Below are positions 16,344-24,073 of a stretch of DNA of 64,000 bases, piece by piece. Source of the stretch: Knoellia sp031844405 (GTDB lineage Bacteria; Actinomycetota; Actinomycetes; Actinomycetales; Dermatophilaceae); the NCBI GenBank assembly GCA_031844405.1, contig JAUZVC010000001.1:868001-932000 (forward strand), given 5' to 3'. Under the pieces are notes generated by a model. The model was not told the origin of the DNA, did no database searches, and saw only the letters and a program-made list of their open reading frames with translations. The position numbers were made by a program, and so were the translations under genes. Numbering within the stretch: position 1 is the stretch's first letter; every line of letters starts with the position of its first letter.

Positions 16344-17021
16344 TCACTGGCCCAGATTCGTGACGAGGTTGATGGCCACCGCGAGCACCCCGGTGCCGAA
16401 GGCGTAGGACAGCAGGGCGTGTCCGAGCGCGACCTTCCGCGTGGCGGTGGTGTTGGGCTGGGTCTCGGAGACCCCGAACGACATCCCGACCGTGAAGGCC
16501 ATGTAGGCGAAGTCGGCGTAGCACGGTGGCTTGTCCGAGTGGAAGTCGATGCCACCGCGGTCCGGCTCGTCCACGTAGTACATGCGGGCGTACTTGAGCG
16601 CGAACACGGTGTTCACCAAGGCCCAGGCGAGGATGGCGCCGAGCACACTCAGCAGGACGGCGGCCACCGCGGTGCCGTCCTGCCGACTGCTTGACTGCAC
16701 CAAGGCCACCACCACCGCCGCCCGGCTGGCGACGCACGCGAGCAGCACCCACGTGTCCGTGGAGCGGGACCGGCTCTCCTCCTCGGCGAGTCGCTCCGTC
16801 ACCTCCGCATCCTGCGGCCAGCCGATCGACCACACCCAGGCCATGGCACTGCCAGCGGCGACCAGCCAACCTGCCAACGGCGCAAGGATGGGCGACCAGG
16901 CCAGGCCGACGAGCGCGTCCGCCACCGCCCCTGCAGCCAGGCACAGGAGGGCTCGGCGGGCGCTCAGGATGCGCCCGGACCCTGAGGCAGCGCGCGAGGA
17001 AGACGTCGCGATGGTGCTCAT
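16344..17021 (-). CDS. DUF1345 family membrane protein
   Basis: A 225-residue protein of the DUF1345 family (COG4291, predicted membrane protein). About five membrane helices are visible. The family-typical segments are DRGGIDFHSDKPPCYADFAY and YMAFTVGMSFGVSETQPNTT, and a final helix is GTGVLAVAINLVTNLG. Function is unknown. The ATG at 17021 lies 8 bp after the stop of the upstream hypothetical gene, so it is probably the last gene of a three-gene operon headed by a zinc alcohol dehydrogenase. Confidence 0.85.
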   Translation of the reverse strand: MSTIATSSSRAASGSGRILSARRALLCLAAGAVADALVGLAWSPILAPLAGWLVAAGSAMAWVWSIGWPQDAEVTERLAEEESRSRSTDTWVLLACVASRAAVVVALVQSSSRQDGTAVAAVLLSVLGAILAWALVNTVFALKYARMYYVDEPDRGGIDFHSDKPPCYADFAYMAFTVGMSFGVSETQPNTTATRKVALGHALLSYAFGTGVLAVAINLVTNLGQ

Positions 17022-17029
17022 CCGCGGGG

Positions 17030-17620
17030 TCAACGACGCCGGAGCGAGTTCTTGGTCAGCCTGTAGAGCGCCACCGTCCCGGCGGCCGTGGCCGCCCACG
17101 GCAGGGCGACCACGAGCGGGTCCATCCACTGGTGCTTGACGTCCGCGCGCTTCTGCCCCAGACGGGACCGCAGGCCGTGGTGCCGCACTTCGCCCAGGAC
17201 GCCCGTCTGGGTGACGGGGTTGTCTGGGTGGAGGGTGAGCATGGACCGGGCGGCGCTCTCGACGACGTCCACCCGGTCACCGGCCATGAGCAGCAGCCAG
17301 TGGGCGGACTGCCCTTCGCTGTAGCGGGCGTACGCGTGTCGGCGGATGGCTCCCGAGAGCCCCTTGGGCGGACAGGTCGTGCCGAAGACCGGGGGGAGCT
17401 GGGTGTGCTCGACCGAGCGCTCCCGCGGCCACTTCTCGGGCTGCCGGTCGGGTTGCTCCCAGTGGGCACCGCTCATGGAGGGATCGAAGCGCTCACGTGG
17501 CACGGACGGCCGGTCGGCGGGGTCGAGGTCGGCACCCCAGCCGGGGATGCTGGCGCGCAGCTCGTCGCTGTCGCGCGACAGTGGAGGTTTCTCAGGCGTG
17601 TAGGGAGGTGCGTAGGTCAT
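17030..17620 (-). CDS. Conserved hypothetical protein with C-terminal membrane helix
   Basis: A 196-residue protein. The start is firm: AGGAG lies seven bases before the ATG at 17620. The N-terminal half is polar and Pro-rich (PPYTPEKPPLSRDSDELRAS). The middle is GLSGAIRRHAYARYSEGQSA then HWLLLMAGDRVDVVES, and a hydrophobic helix (PLVVALPWAATAAGTVALYR) ends the protein. I recall similar proteins in other actinobacteria beside oxidoreductase genes but know no function. It lies between an alcohol dehydrogenase (20 bp upstream) and DUF1345 (8 bp downstream). Confidence 0.75.
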   Translation of the reverse strand: MTYAPPYTPEKPPLSRDSDELRASIPGWGADLDPADRPSVPRERFDPSMSGAHWEQPDRQPEKWPRERSVEHTQLPPVFGTTCPPKGLSGAIRRHAYARYSEGQSAHWLLLMAGDRVDVVESAARSMLTLHPDNPVTQTGVLGEVRHHGLRSRLGQKRADVKHQWMDPLVVALPWAATAAGTVALYRLTKNSLRRR

Positions 17621-17640
17621 GAGGATCTCCTGTCGCGTGG

Positions 17641-18789
17641 TCAGGTGGCGCTGGGGACGACGATGGGCTTGATGCAGTTGTCGAGCTTGGCCGAGAAGAT
17701 GTGGTAGCCCTCGGCGATGTGCTCGAGCGGGATGTGGTGGGTGACGATGTCGCTGGGCTTGAAGTAGCCGTTGCGGACGTGCTCGAGCAGCCGCGGCCAC
17801 TGCCGCTTCACCGGGCACTGGTTCATCCGGAGGGTCAGCCCCTTGTTCATCGCGTCCCCGAACTTGACCGCGCTGAACAAGGGCCCGTAGGCCCCGACCA
17901 CCGAGACCGTTCCGCCCTTGCGGACCGTGTCGATCGCCCAGTTCAGTGCGATGGGGGAGCCCCCTTGGAGCTTGAGCTTCGCCGAGCTGACGTGCTGCAT
18001 GAAGCTGCCGTCGGCCTCGGCGCCGACCGCGTCGATGACGACATCCGCTCCGAGCCCCTCCGTCAGGTGCTTGAGGTCGCGCACGAGGTCGGCGTGCTCG
18101 GTGAAGTTCATCGTCTCCGCATGGGCGAACTCGCGGGCCTTCTCCAGCCGGTACTCGAGGTGGTCGACCACGATGACGCGACCGGCACCCATGAGCCAGG
18201 CCGACCGGGCAGCGAAGAGGCCCACGGGGCCGGAGCCGTAGACGACGACCACGTCACCCTCGCCGATGTCCCCGAGCTGGGCACCGAAGTAGCCGGTCGG
18301 CAGCGCATCGGTGAAGAGGACGGCGTCGTCGTCGTCCATCCAGTCGGGGATGAGGCCCGGACCCACGTCGGCGAACGGGACCCGGACGTACTCGGCCTGG
18401 CCGCCGTCGTACCCGCCGCACGTGTGCGAGTAGCCGTAGATGCCACCCACCGCCGTGGCGTTCGGGTTGACGTTGTGGCAGTTGGAGTACAGCCCCCGTG
18501 CGCAGAAGTAGCAGGTGCCGCAGAAGACGTTGAAGGGCACCATCACCCGGCTCCCGACCTCGAGGTTCCGCACGGACGGGCCGACCTCGTGCACCTCACC
18601 GATGAACTCGTGACCGAACGTCATCCCGACCCTCGTGTTGGGCATCATCCCGTGGTAGAGGTGCAGGTCCGAGCCGCAGACCGCAGCTCGGGTGACCCGC
18701 ACGATCGCGTCGTTCGGATGCTCGATCTTGGGGATGTCCTTCTCCTCGACGCGAACCCGGTACGGTCCGCGATACACCATCGCGCGCAT
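17641..18789 (-). CDS. Zinc-dependent alcohol dehydrogenase (MDR family)
   Basis: A 382-residue medium-chain dehydrogenase. Catalytic zinc residues are Cys38 (AAVCGSDLHLYHG), His60 and Glu61 (FGHEF). The structural zinc lobe has Cys90, 93, 96 and 104 (CGTCYFCARGLYSNC). The nucleotide fold is VVVYGSGPVGLFAARSAW followed by VIVVDHLEYRLEKA, where the Asp favours NAD. The long insertion after residue 105 and overall pattern resemble glutathione-independent formaldehyde-dehydrogenase-like MDR proteins. Start ATG 18789 (MRAMVYRGPYRVRVEE) matches family starts. It heads a probable operon with the hypothetical and DUF1345 genes. The natural alcohol or aldehyde substrate is not predictable. Confidence 0.87.
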   Translation of the reverse strand: MRAMVYRGPYRVRVEEKDIPKIEHPNDAIVRVTRAAVCGSDLHLYHGMMPNTRVGMTFGHEFIGEVHEVGPSVRNLEVGSRVMVPFNVFCGTCYFCARGLYSNCHNVNPNATAVGGIYGYSHTCGGYDGGQAEYVRVPFADVGPGLIPDWMDDDDAVLFTDALPTGYFGAQLGDIGEGDVVVVYGSGPVGLFAARSAWLMGAGRVIVVDHLEYRLEKAREFAHAETMNFTEHADLVRDLKHLTEGLGADVVIDAVGAEADGSFMQHVSSAKLKLQGGSPIALNWAIDTVRKGGTVSVVGAYGPLFSAVKFGDAMNKGLTLRMNQCPVKRQWPRLLEHVRNGYFKPSDIVTHHIPLEHIAEGYHIFSAKLDNCIKPIVVPSAT

Positions 18790-18934
18790 GCTTGCCTCCA
18801 GTGAGCTCTCGCTGCTCCTCACTCCACCGGCACCGCCGCCGAAGCAGTACTGCACGGTCATGCGGGTCGGAAGTGATGCGGGGGCAACGTGTGGATACGG
18901 GGTTCGTGGGTCGTGGCCCTGCGACCCGGAGGAC

Positions 18935-18952
18935 CGGGTGGTGAACCACCCG
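18935..18952 (-). terminator. Possible hairpin terminator after the FdhA-like gene
   Basis: CGGGTGG, loop TGAA, CCACCCG forms a 7-bp GC-rich stem 14 bp after the stop of the minus-strand FdhA-like gene. No T-run follows on that strand, so termination strength is uncertain. The rest of the 176-bp gap (18790-18965) must hold the promoter of the alcohol dehydrogenase operon, but I see no convincing box. Confidence 0.35.
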
Positions 18953-18965
18953 ACCCTCCGCGGCG

Positions 18966-20126
18966 TCAGTCGCCCGTGCCGGCCATGGCGGGGTGGAGCA
19001 CGACCTTCGTCCAGCCGTCGTCGCGGTTGTCGAAGTGCTCGTAGGCCTCGGGCGCCTGGTCCAGCGGCAGCTCGTGGCTGACGATGAACGACGGCTCCGC
19101 CTTGCCTGCGGCGACCAGGTCGCGCAGCTGCCGGTTGTACTTCTTCACCGGTGCCTGACCGGTTCCGAGGTGCTGCCCCTTGAACCAGAACATGCCGTAG
19201 TCGAAGGCGATCTTGCCCTGCTTCGCGAGCTCGTCGTTGGCGCCGGGGTCCTCCGGCACGAAGACGCCGACGGTCCCGATGCTGCCGGTGAAGCGCACGG
19301 AGGCGACCAGCCGGTTCATCGTGAGGTTGGCCTTCTCCTCACCATCGGGCTCGTGCGCCTGGTAGCCGACGCACTCACAGCCGTTGTCCGCGCCGAGCCC
19401 CATCGTCTCCTCGAGGACGGCCTCGACCGGGTCGACCTTCGAGTCGTCGATGGCGATCGCCCCGATCGACTCCGCCAGGCGCAACCGGTCCGGCTGACGG
19501 TCCACGACCATGACCTTGCTCGCACCCTTGATGGTTGCCGACAGGGCTGCCATCAGCCCGACGGGACCGGCTCCGTAGATCACCGTCTGGTCGCCGGGCT
19601 TGACCCCGGCCATCTCGGTCGCGTGGTAGCCGGTCGGGAAGATGTCGGCGAGCATCACGTAGTCGGTCTGGCGCTCCTCGGCGTCCTCGCCGAGCCGCAG
19701 GCAGTTGAAGTCGCCCCACGGCACACGCAGCAGCTCGGCCTGGCCGCCACCGTAGGGCCCCATGTCGGCAAACCCGTAGGCGGCGCCGGCCATCGCGGGG
19801 TCCGGCTGGGCGGTCAGGCAGTAGTTCGTGAGCTGGCGCTCGCAGTTCTTGCAGTGCCCGCAGGCGATGTTGAAGGGCAGGACGACGAACTCGCCGACCT
19901 GCACCTTGTCGACCCCGGAGCCGACCTCGATCACCTGTCCCAGGTTCTCGTGGCCGAACCAGCGGCCGGGTTCGAAGTCGGTCCGGCCCTCGTACATGTG
20001 CAGGTCGGAGCCGCAGATGTTCGCGGACGTGACCTGCACCAGGACATCCGTCGGCCTCTCGATCTCTGCGTCGGGCACGTCCTTGACGCTCACTTGTCGG
20101 GGTCCGTCGTACACGACCGCCTTCAT
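18966..20126 (-). CDS. fdhA: Glutathione-independent formaldehyde dehydrogenase-like zinc dehydrogenase
   Basis: A 386-residue medium-chain dehydrogenase most like glutathione-independent formaldehyde dehydrogenases/dismutases. Catalytic zinc: Cys38 (NICGSDLHMYEG), His59, Glu60 (WFGHENLG). Structural zinc: Cys89, 92, 95, 103 (ACGHCKNCERQLTNYC). The cofactor fold is VIYGAGPVGLMAALSATIKG with MVVDRQPDRLRLAE. The insertion GYQAHEPDGEEKANLTMN is typical of this subgroup. A GGAGG ribosome site precedes the ATG at 20126. It is monocistronic and divergent from a LuxR-type regulator across a 278-bp gap with palindromes. The symbol follows family resemblance; the true substrate may be another aldehyde. 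Confidence 0.85.
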   Translation of the reverse strand: MKAVVYDGPRQVSVKDVPDAEIERPTDVLVQVTSANICGSDLHMYEGRTDFEPGRWFGHENLGQVIEVGSGVDKVQVGEFVVLPFNIACGHCKNCERQLTNYCLTAQPDPAMAGAAYGFADMGPYGGGQAELLRVPWGDFNCLRLGEDAEERQTDYVMLADIFPTGYHATEMAGVKPGDQTVIYGAGPVGLMAALSATIKGASKVMVVDRQPDRLRLAESIGAIAIDDSKVDPVEAVLEETMGLGADNGCECVGYQAHEPDGEEKANLTMNRLVASVRFTGSIGTVGVFVPEDPGANDELAKQGKIAFDYGMFWFKGQHLGTGQAPVKKYNRQLRDLVAAGKAEPSFIVSHELPLDQAPEAYEHFDNRDDGWTKVVLHPAMAGTGD

Positions 20127-20166
20127 GCTGCCTCCTCGTCGAAGGGTCCGTTCGCTCGTCCGAGCG

Positions 20167-20191
20167 GCGGTCTCCCAGTACACGAGACCGC
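20167..20191. promoter_or_regulatory. Perfect 8-bp palindrome upstream of fdhA-like gene
   Basis: GCGGTCTC (20167-20174) and GAGACCGC (20184-20191) are exact complements with a 9-base spacer, about 50 bp before the fdhA-like start. It could be an operator or a leader hairpin. Confidence 0.4.
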
Positions 20192-20203
20192 TGCGTCCCC
20201 CGC

Positions 20204-20223
20204 TATTGGCAAACCTGCCGATA
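20204..20223. promoter_or_regulatory. Near-palindrome TATTGGCA-N4-TGCCGATA
   Basis: TATTGGCA (20204-20211), spacer AACC, TGCCGATA (20216-20223): 7 of 8 positions are symmetric. It is one of the most AT-rich spots in the 278-bp divergent gap between the fdhA-like gene and the LuxR-type regulator, so it may be an operator or include a promoter -10. The rest of the gap (20127-20404) shows no gene. Confidence 0.35.
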
Positions 20224-20404
20224 CCGCGGCGAGCGCGTCCCGGCGCCGCACCCTCTCGCTCGAGGCGCCACGTGCGCGTCCCAAGGCGGTTTACCGCTCC
20301 CCTCGGCGGGTAGGTGAGGACCGTCAGCCATGGAAGGCCTGTCCACGGGTTCCGCCGGTCCGCGCCTCGAGTGGCGTCGTTGCGGTTCGCTGAAGGGAGC
20401 GCTC

Positions 20405-21121
20405 GTGCGGGACGACCTACCGACCGTCGAGATGCTTGACATCGCGACCTCGGATCTTCCGTTGGTGGAACGAGCCGAGGCGCTGCTGGAAAGCCTGGAA
20501 CGTTGGCTGCCGATCGAAGCGACGTGGCTCGCCCTGTCCGACCCCCGGTCGACCGTCTACGCGACTGTCGAGGGCTCGTGCCCGGAGCGCTCCGTCCTCG
20601 ACCACGTCGACTGCCCGGCGACGGCGGACCAGTCCCAGCCCGCCGAGCTCCACCGGCAGCGCCCATCGATGAGCTCGGACGAGCCCGCCTTCGCAGCCGA
20701 GGAGCTTCCTGCGTGGGCGGAGCGCCTTCCTGATGGCTCCCTGAAGGGTCTCGGCATGCCGCTCCTCGAGCCGGGGGGCCCGTACCTGGGGATGCTCACG
20801 CTTCTCTTCACCGGCGCGGAGAGACCCTCCGCCGCCCTGCGCGAGGGCCTCGCCAAGCTCGCACCGCTCATCGCGCGAGGTGTGTCACCCATGCCCTCGC
20901 TGCTCGCCACCGCGCAGCTCGTGCACGGTGCGCGGTTCGGTGCCGTGATGCGCGATGACGGCGCTGTCTACCCCGTACCCGGCCTCGGAGGACACCCCCT
21001 GCTGGTCAGCGACTCGCGCGTCGCGCGGATCGCCCGTCAGACGCTCCTGACCGGGCAGGTCTACCGGTCGTTCGTGTGGCGGCGGGAGATGGCCAAGGTC
21101 CCACCGGCCACGTGCGGGTGA
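20405..21121 (+). CDS. LuxR-type regulator, N-terminal sensor part (reading frame broken)
   Basis: A 238-residue N-terminal portion of a GAF-like-sensor/LuxR-HTH transcriptional regulator. The helical start VEMLDIATSDLPLVERAEAL and the core LSDPRSTVYATVEG fit the sensor region of this family. After FVWRRE the frame runs to a stop with no similarity, while the expected continuation lies in another frame from 21076. The start GTG 20405 has AGGGAG five bases upstream; an ATG at 20330 would add 25 unlikely residues. It is divergent from the fdhA-like gene, which it may regulate. Either the gene is a recent pseudogene or the shift is a sequencing error. Confidence 0.65.
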   Translation: MRDDLPTVEMLDIATSDLPLVERAEALLESLERWLPIEATWLALSDPRSTVYATVEGSCPERSVLDHVDCPATADQSQPAELHRQRPSMSSDEPAFAAEELPAWAERLPDGSLKGLGMPLLEPGGPYLGMLTLLFTGAERPSAALREGLAKLAPLIARGVSPMPSLLATAQLVHGARFGAVMRDDGAVYPVPGLGGHPLLVSDSRVARIARQTLLTGQVYRSFVWRREMAKVPPATCG

Positions 21122-21399
21122 CCGTCCTGGCAGCTGCCGAGAGGCCGCCGCTCGTGCTCGGCACAGTCCTCGTGACGCCCGAGGTCGACTGCCGAGGCCT
21201 CACTCCTCGCGAGCTCGAGGTGCTCGGACTGCTCGTGAACGGCTGCTCGAACCAGCAGATCGCGCACCGGCTCTCCGTCACCCCCCGGACCGTGGCCGCG
21301 CACGTGGAGCACCTCCTGCACAAGCTGGAGGTGCCGACGAGGACCTCGGCCGCAGTCCTGGCGGAACGGGAGGGGTGCTACGTCCCTGCTCCGCCGTGA
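21076..21399 (+). CDS. LuxR-type regulator, C-terminal HTH part (separated by frameshift)
   Basis: This reading frame (107 residues from a GTG at 21076) contains AAGDGQGPTGHVRVTVLAA and then a complete LuxR/FixJ-type helix-turn-helix: LTPRELEVLGLLVNGCSNQQ, IAHRLSVTPRTVAAHVEHLL, HKLEVPTRTSAAVLAEREG. It directly continues the sensor frame of the preceding entry, offset by one base at about 21078, and the two frames overlap by 46 bp. In intact homologues sensor and HTH are one chain. No slippery heptamer is visible at the junction, so programmed frameshifting is unlikely. It could still be expressed alone as a small DNA-binding protein. Confidence 0.65.
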   Translation: MAAGDGQGPTGHVRVTVLAAAERPPLVLGTVLVTPEVDCRGLTPRELEVLGLLVNGCSNQQIAHRLSVTPRTVAAHVEHLLHKLEVPTRTSAAVLAEREGCYVPAPP

Positions 21400-21468
21400 G
21401 GAGCACCCGGACCCGGAGGGGCCACTTCGAGAAGCCCGTGAGACGTCCACCTGAGCTTCGGCTGCGGG

Positions 21469-21541
21469 TGGGCCCCGTGGGACTCGAACCCACAACCTAC
21501 GGATTAAAAGTCCGCAGCTCTGCCAATTGAGCTAGAGGCCC
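21469..21541 (-). tRNA. tRNA-Lys (anticodon TTT)
   Basis: On the minus strand the gene starts GGGCCTC at 21541 and ends GGGGCCC plus discriminator A at 21469. The acceptor stem pairs with one U-G. The D-arm region is TAGCTCAATTGGCAGAGC. The anticodon loop CTTTTAA carries TTT (Lys). The T-arm is GTGGG-TTCGAGT-CCCAC. CCA is not encoded. Length 73, canonical cloverleaf. Confidence 0.95.
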
Positions 21542-21611
21542 GCGCGACCCCTGGGGTCAGCACGTGCGCCGACGATACCCGGCCCTCAGCGGCCCCCGGT
21601 GCGCGCCGCGG

Positions 21612-22832
21612 TCAGGCGGCGTCCTCGGACGTCCCGAGCCGGTCGCGCAGGGTCGACCAGGTGACGAGGGCCGAGCCGAGGAGAAGGGCGCCGTTGGCGA
21701 GGAAGACCGAACCCACCCCCGCAGCACCGGCCGCCGCACTCGCGCCCAGCGGCACGACGAACTGACCGATCCGGTTGCCGGTGAGCCGCAGCCCGAGGGC
21801 GGAGGCGCGGTTGCGGTGCGTCACGAGACCGACGACCCAGCTCATCGTCAGTGGTTGGCCTATGCCCCAGAAGAACCCGGCGACCGCCAGCAGCAGACCC
21901 ATGACGACCGGCGACGGGGTGAACGGGAGCAGGGCCATCGGCACGCCGGAGCACAGGGTGGCGGAGACGAGCAGGCGCGCACGGGTGACGTGGCGGAGCA
22001 GGAGCGGCAGGAAGGCGCGCGACAGGACCGACGCACCGGTGCGGACGGCGATGAGGATCGTCACCATGAGGACCGTGAACCCGTGCTCCTCCCCGAGGAC
22101 GGGCAGGTAGGCGGCGACGAGGTCCATCGAGGTGAGGACCGCGAGGCTGCTGAGGACGGCGGCCCCCATCCCGGGGATGACGAGCATGGCACCCAAGGGC
22201 TGCGGTCCCTCCTCGCTCGTGCGCGCCGCCGTCGACGGGTTGCGCAGGAGGAGGGCGAGGGGCGCAGAGAGCAGCAGGAGGACGGTGAGAGCAACGAGCG
22301 CCCGGGTGGTCGCCTCGTCGCGCTCACCTCCGCCCCAAGCGCTGACGAGACCCGCGATGGGCAGGCCGATCGTCTGTCCGACCGAGACGCTCAGCGTCCA
22401 CGCGGCGAAGCGCTGGTCGAGCCGGTCGGGCTCGGCGAGGACGGGCACGAAGCCCTGCGCCGCGACCATCGCGAGGATCTGCCCGAAGCCGAGCAGGACG
22501 TTGCCAACGCCGAGCCAGACGAGGTTGCCGCTCACCGTGATGACGCCCATGGCGAAGGCAGTGAGGAGGAGCCCGGCCCGAAGGAAGGTGCCGGCCCGGT
22601 CGCGGTCGACCGCCCGGCCCACCTGGAGCGCCACGAAGAGGGGGAGGAGCGCGAAGAGCGCGGTGATGACGCCGATCGCGACGGCGTCTCCGCCGAGGTC
22701 GAGCGCCCGGTAGGACACGAGGACGCGCACGGCGCTGTATGCCGCGTGAAGGGCTGCGGTGACCACGCACAGGAAGACGAACGACCGGGCCTTCGACGGC
22801 CCGGGCGACGTGGGTGCGGGTCGGGTGCTCAC
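21612..22832 (-). CDS. Major facilitator superfamily transporter
   Basis: A 406-residue MFS permease with about twelve membrane helices. It shows the loop 2-3 signature region LQVGRAVDRDRAGTFLRAGL and its second-half equivalent RHVTRARLLVSATLCSG. The GTG start at 22832 overlaps the stop of the thiolase gene by GTGA, so it belongs to the thiolase transcript and probably to the catabolic cluster. It might import the substrate or export a by-product; sequence alone does not show which. The N-terminal 15 residues are Pro/Ser-rich and cytoplasmic. A tRNA-Lys follows 70 bp downstream. Confidence 0.85.
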   Translation of the reverse strand: MSTRPAPTSPGPSKARSFVFLCVVTAALHAAYSAVRVLVSYRALDLGGDAVAIGVITALFALLPLFVALQVGRAVDRDRAGTFLRAGLLLTAFAMGVITVSGNLVWLGVGNVLLGFGQILAMVAAQGFVPVLAEPDRLDQRFAAWTLSVSVGQTIGLPIAGLVSAWGGGERDEATTRALVALTVLLLLSAPLALLLRNPSTAARTSEEGPQPLGAMLVIPGMGAAVLSSLAVLTSMDLVAAYLPVLGEEHGFTVLMVTILIAVRTGASVLSRAFLPLLLRHVTRARLLVSATLCSGVPMALLPFTPSPVVMGLLLAVAGFFWGIGQPLTMSWVVGLVTHRNRASALGLRLTGNRIGQFVVPLGASAAAGAAGVGSVFLANGALLLGSALVTWSTLRDRLGTSEDAA

Positions 22833-24043
22833 ACGAGCTCGAAGAGGGCCGCGATGCCCTGACCGCCGCCGATGCACATGGTCTCGAGGCCGTAGCGGGC
22901 GTCCCGGCGGCGCATCTCGCGGGCGAGGGTGCAGAGGATGCGGACCCCGGTGGCGCCGACGGGGTGGCCGAGCGAGATGCCGGAGCCGTTGACATTGACC
23001 CGGTCGAGGTCGTCCTCGTCGAGCTTCCACTCGTCGAGGCACGCGAGCACCTGGGCGGCGAACGCCTCGTTGACCTCGAGGAGGCCGACGTCCCCCAGGT
23101 CGAGGCCGGCCCGGCCGAGCGCGGCCGCCGAGGCCGGGACCGGACCGATGCCCATGGTCGCTGCCGGGGTTCCGGCCACCGCCCACGAGACGACGCGGAC
23201 GAGCGGGTCGAGGCCGAGCTCGCGGGCCCGCTGGGCCGTGGTGACGATGCAGGCGGCGGCGCCGTCGTTCTGGCCGCTGCTGTTGCCCGCGGTGACAGTG
23301 GCCTCGGGGTCGGTGCGGCCCATGACGGGACGCAGTGACGCGAGGGCCTCGAGGGTCGTCTCCGGACGCGGGTGCTCATCGGCCTCGACGAGCACAGGAC
23401 CCTTCCGCCCCGGCACGCTCACCGGCACGATCTCGTGGTCGAAGAGCCCGGCCGCGATGGCGGCCGCGGCCCGCTGCTGCGACAAGAGCGCGTACTCGTC
23501 CTGGCGGGCGCGAGTGATGCGGTACTCCCGGCGAAGGTTCTCGGCGGTCTCGATCATCCCTCCGGGCACCGGGTAGTCCTTGCCGCCGGCGGTGACCCGG
23601 CCCCGCGCCAGGGAGTCGTGGAGCATGAGGCCGGCACCGGACGGACCCCCGCGGAGCTCGTGGCTGTAGAACGGCGCACGGCTCATCGTCTCCGCCCCAC
23701 CGGCAATGACGAGCGACGCACCGCCGCTGGCCACCTGCGCCGCCCCGAGCATGACGGCCTGCAGCCCGGACCCGCACCTGCGGTCGACCTGCATGCCGGG
23801 GACGCTCACGGGCAGGCCGGCGTCCATGGCCGCGACCCGGCCGATGGCCGGGGCGTCCGAGGTGGGGTAGGCGTGGCCGAGGACGACGTCGTCGACCTCG
23901 TCCCCGGGCAGGCCGTTGCGCTCGACGAGGGCCGCGATGGCGGTCGCCGCCAGGCTCTCGGGTGGCACCGTCGCCAGCCCTCCGCCGAACCGCCCCACGG
24001 GAGTGCGGACAGGGTCACAGATCACCACGTCGTCGTGCTGCAC
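22829..24043 (-). CDS. Acetyl-CoA acetyltransferase (thiolase)
   Basis: A 404-residue type II thiolase. It cleaves 3-ketoacyl-CoA with CoA, or condenses two acetyl-CoA. Catalytic residues are visible: Cys90 nucleophile (VDRRCGSGLQAVMLG), His360 (ISLGHPVGATG) and Cys390 (ETMCIGGGQG), with the NEAFAAQ motif. The start is GTG 24043, with a GTGAGG ribosome site four bases away. It is divergent from the mesaconyl-CoA hydratase-like gene across only 30 bp, which hold a TCTATAGA site shared with other promoters of the cluster. Together with the hydratase and dehydrogenase genes at 25.9-27.6 kb it completes a beta-oxidation set. Confidence 0.92.
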   Translation of the reverse strand: MQHDDVVICDPVRTPVGRFGGGLATVPPESLAATAIAALVERNGLPGDEVDDVVLGHAYPTSDAPAIGRVAAMDAGLPVSVPGMQVDRRCGSGLQAVMLGAAQVASGGASLVIAGGAETMSRAPFYSHELRGGPSGAGLMLHDSLARGRVTAGGKDYPVPGGMIETAENLRREYRITRARQDEYALLSQQRAAAAIAAGLFDHEIVPVSVPGRKGPVLVEADEHPRPETTLEALASLRPVMGRTDPEATVTAGNSSGQNDGAAACIVTTAQRARELGLDPLVRVVSWAVAGTPAATMGIGPVPASAAALGRAGLDLGDVGLLEVNEAFAAQVLACLDEWKLDEDDLDRVNVNGSGISLGHPVGATGVRILCTLAREMRRRDARYGLETMCIGGGQGIAALFELV

Positions 24044-24056
24044 AGCGCCTCACCTG

Positions 24057-24064
24057 TCTATAGA
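24057..24064. promoter_or_regulatory. Putative GntR operator, site 1 (TCTATAGA)
   Basis: TCTATAGA followed by GTATTG lies in the 30-bp gap between the divergent thiolase and mesaconyl-CoA hydratase-like genes, ten bases before the latter's ATG. The same TCTATAGAGTAT string occurs at 27605 and a variant at 25848, all in promoter gaps of the cluster. In a window with very few AT runs this recurrence suggests a regulator site overlapping the promoter. Assignment to the neighbouring GntR protein is inference. Confidence 0.55.
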
Positions 24065-24073
24065 GTATTGAAT

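Noticed and set aside
20330..20404. Upstream ATG for the LuxR-type sensor
   Set aside because: The extra 25 residues have no family character, and the GTG at 20405 has a better ribosome site.
21060..21125. Programmed ribosomal frameshift in the LuxR-type gene
   Set aside because: No X-XXY-YYZ slippery site or downstream structure is evident; mutation or sequencing error is simpler.
21399..21611. tRNA-Lys as an active integration site
   Set aside because: No duplicated 3-prime tRNA fragment or integrase gene was noticed on either side, so an attachment site is not supported.
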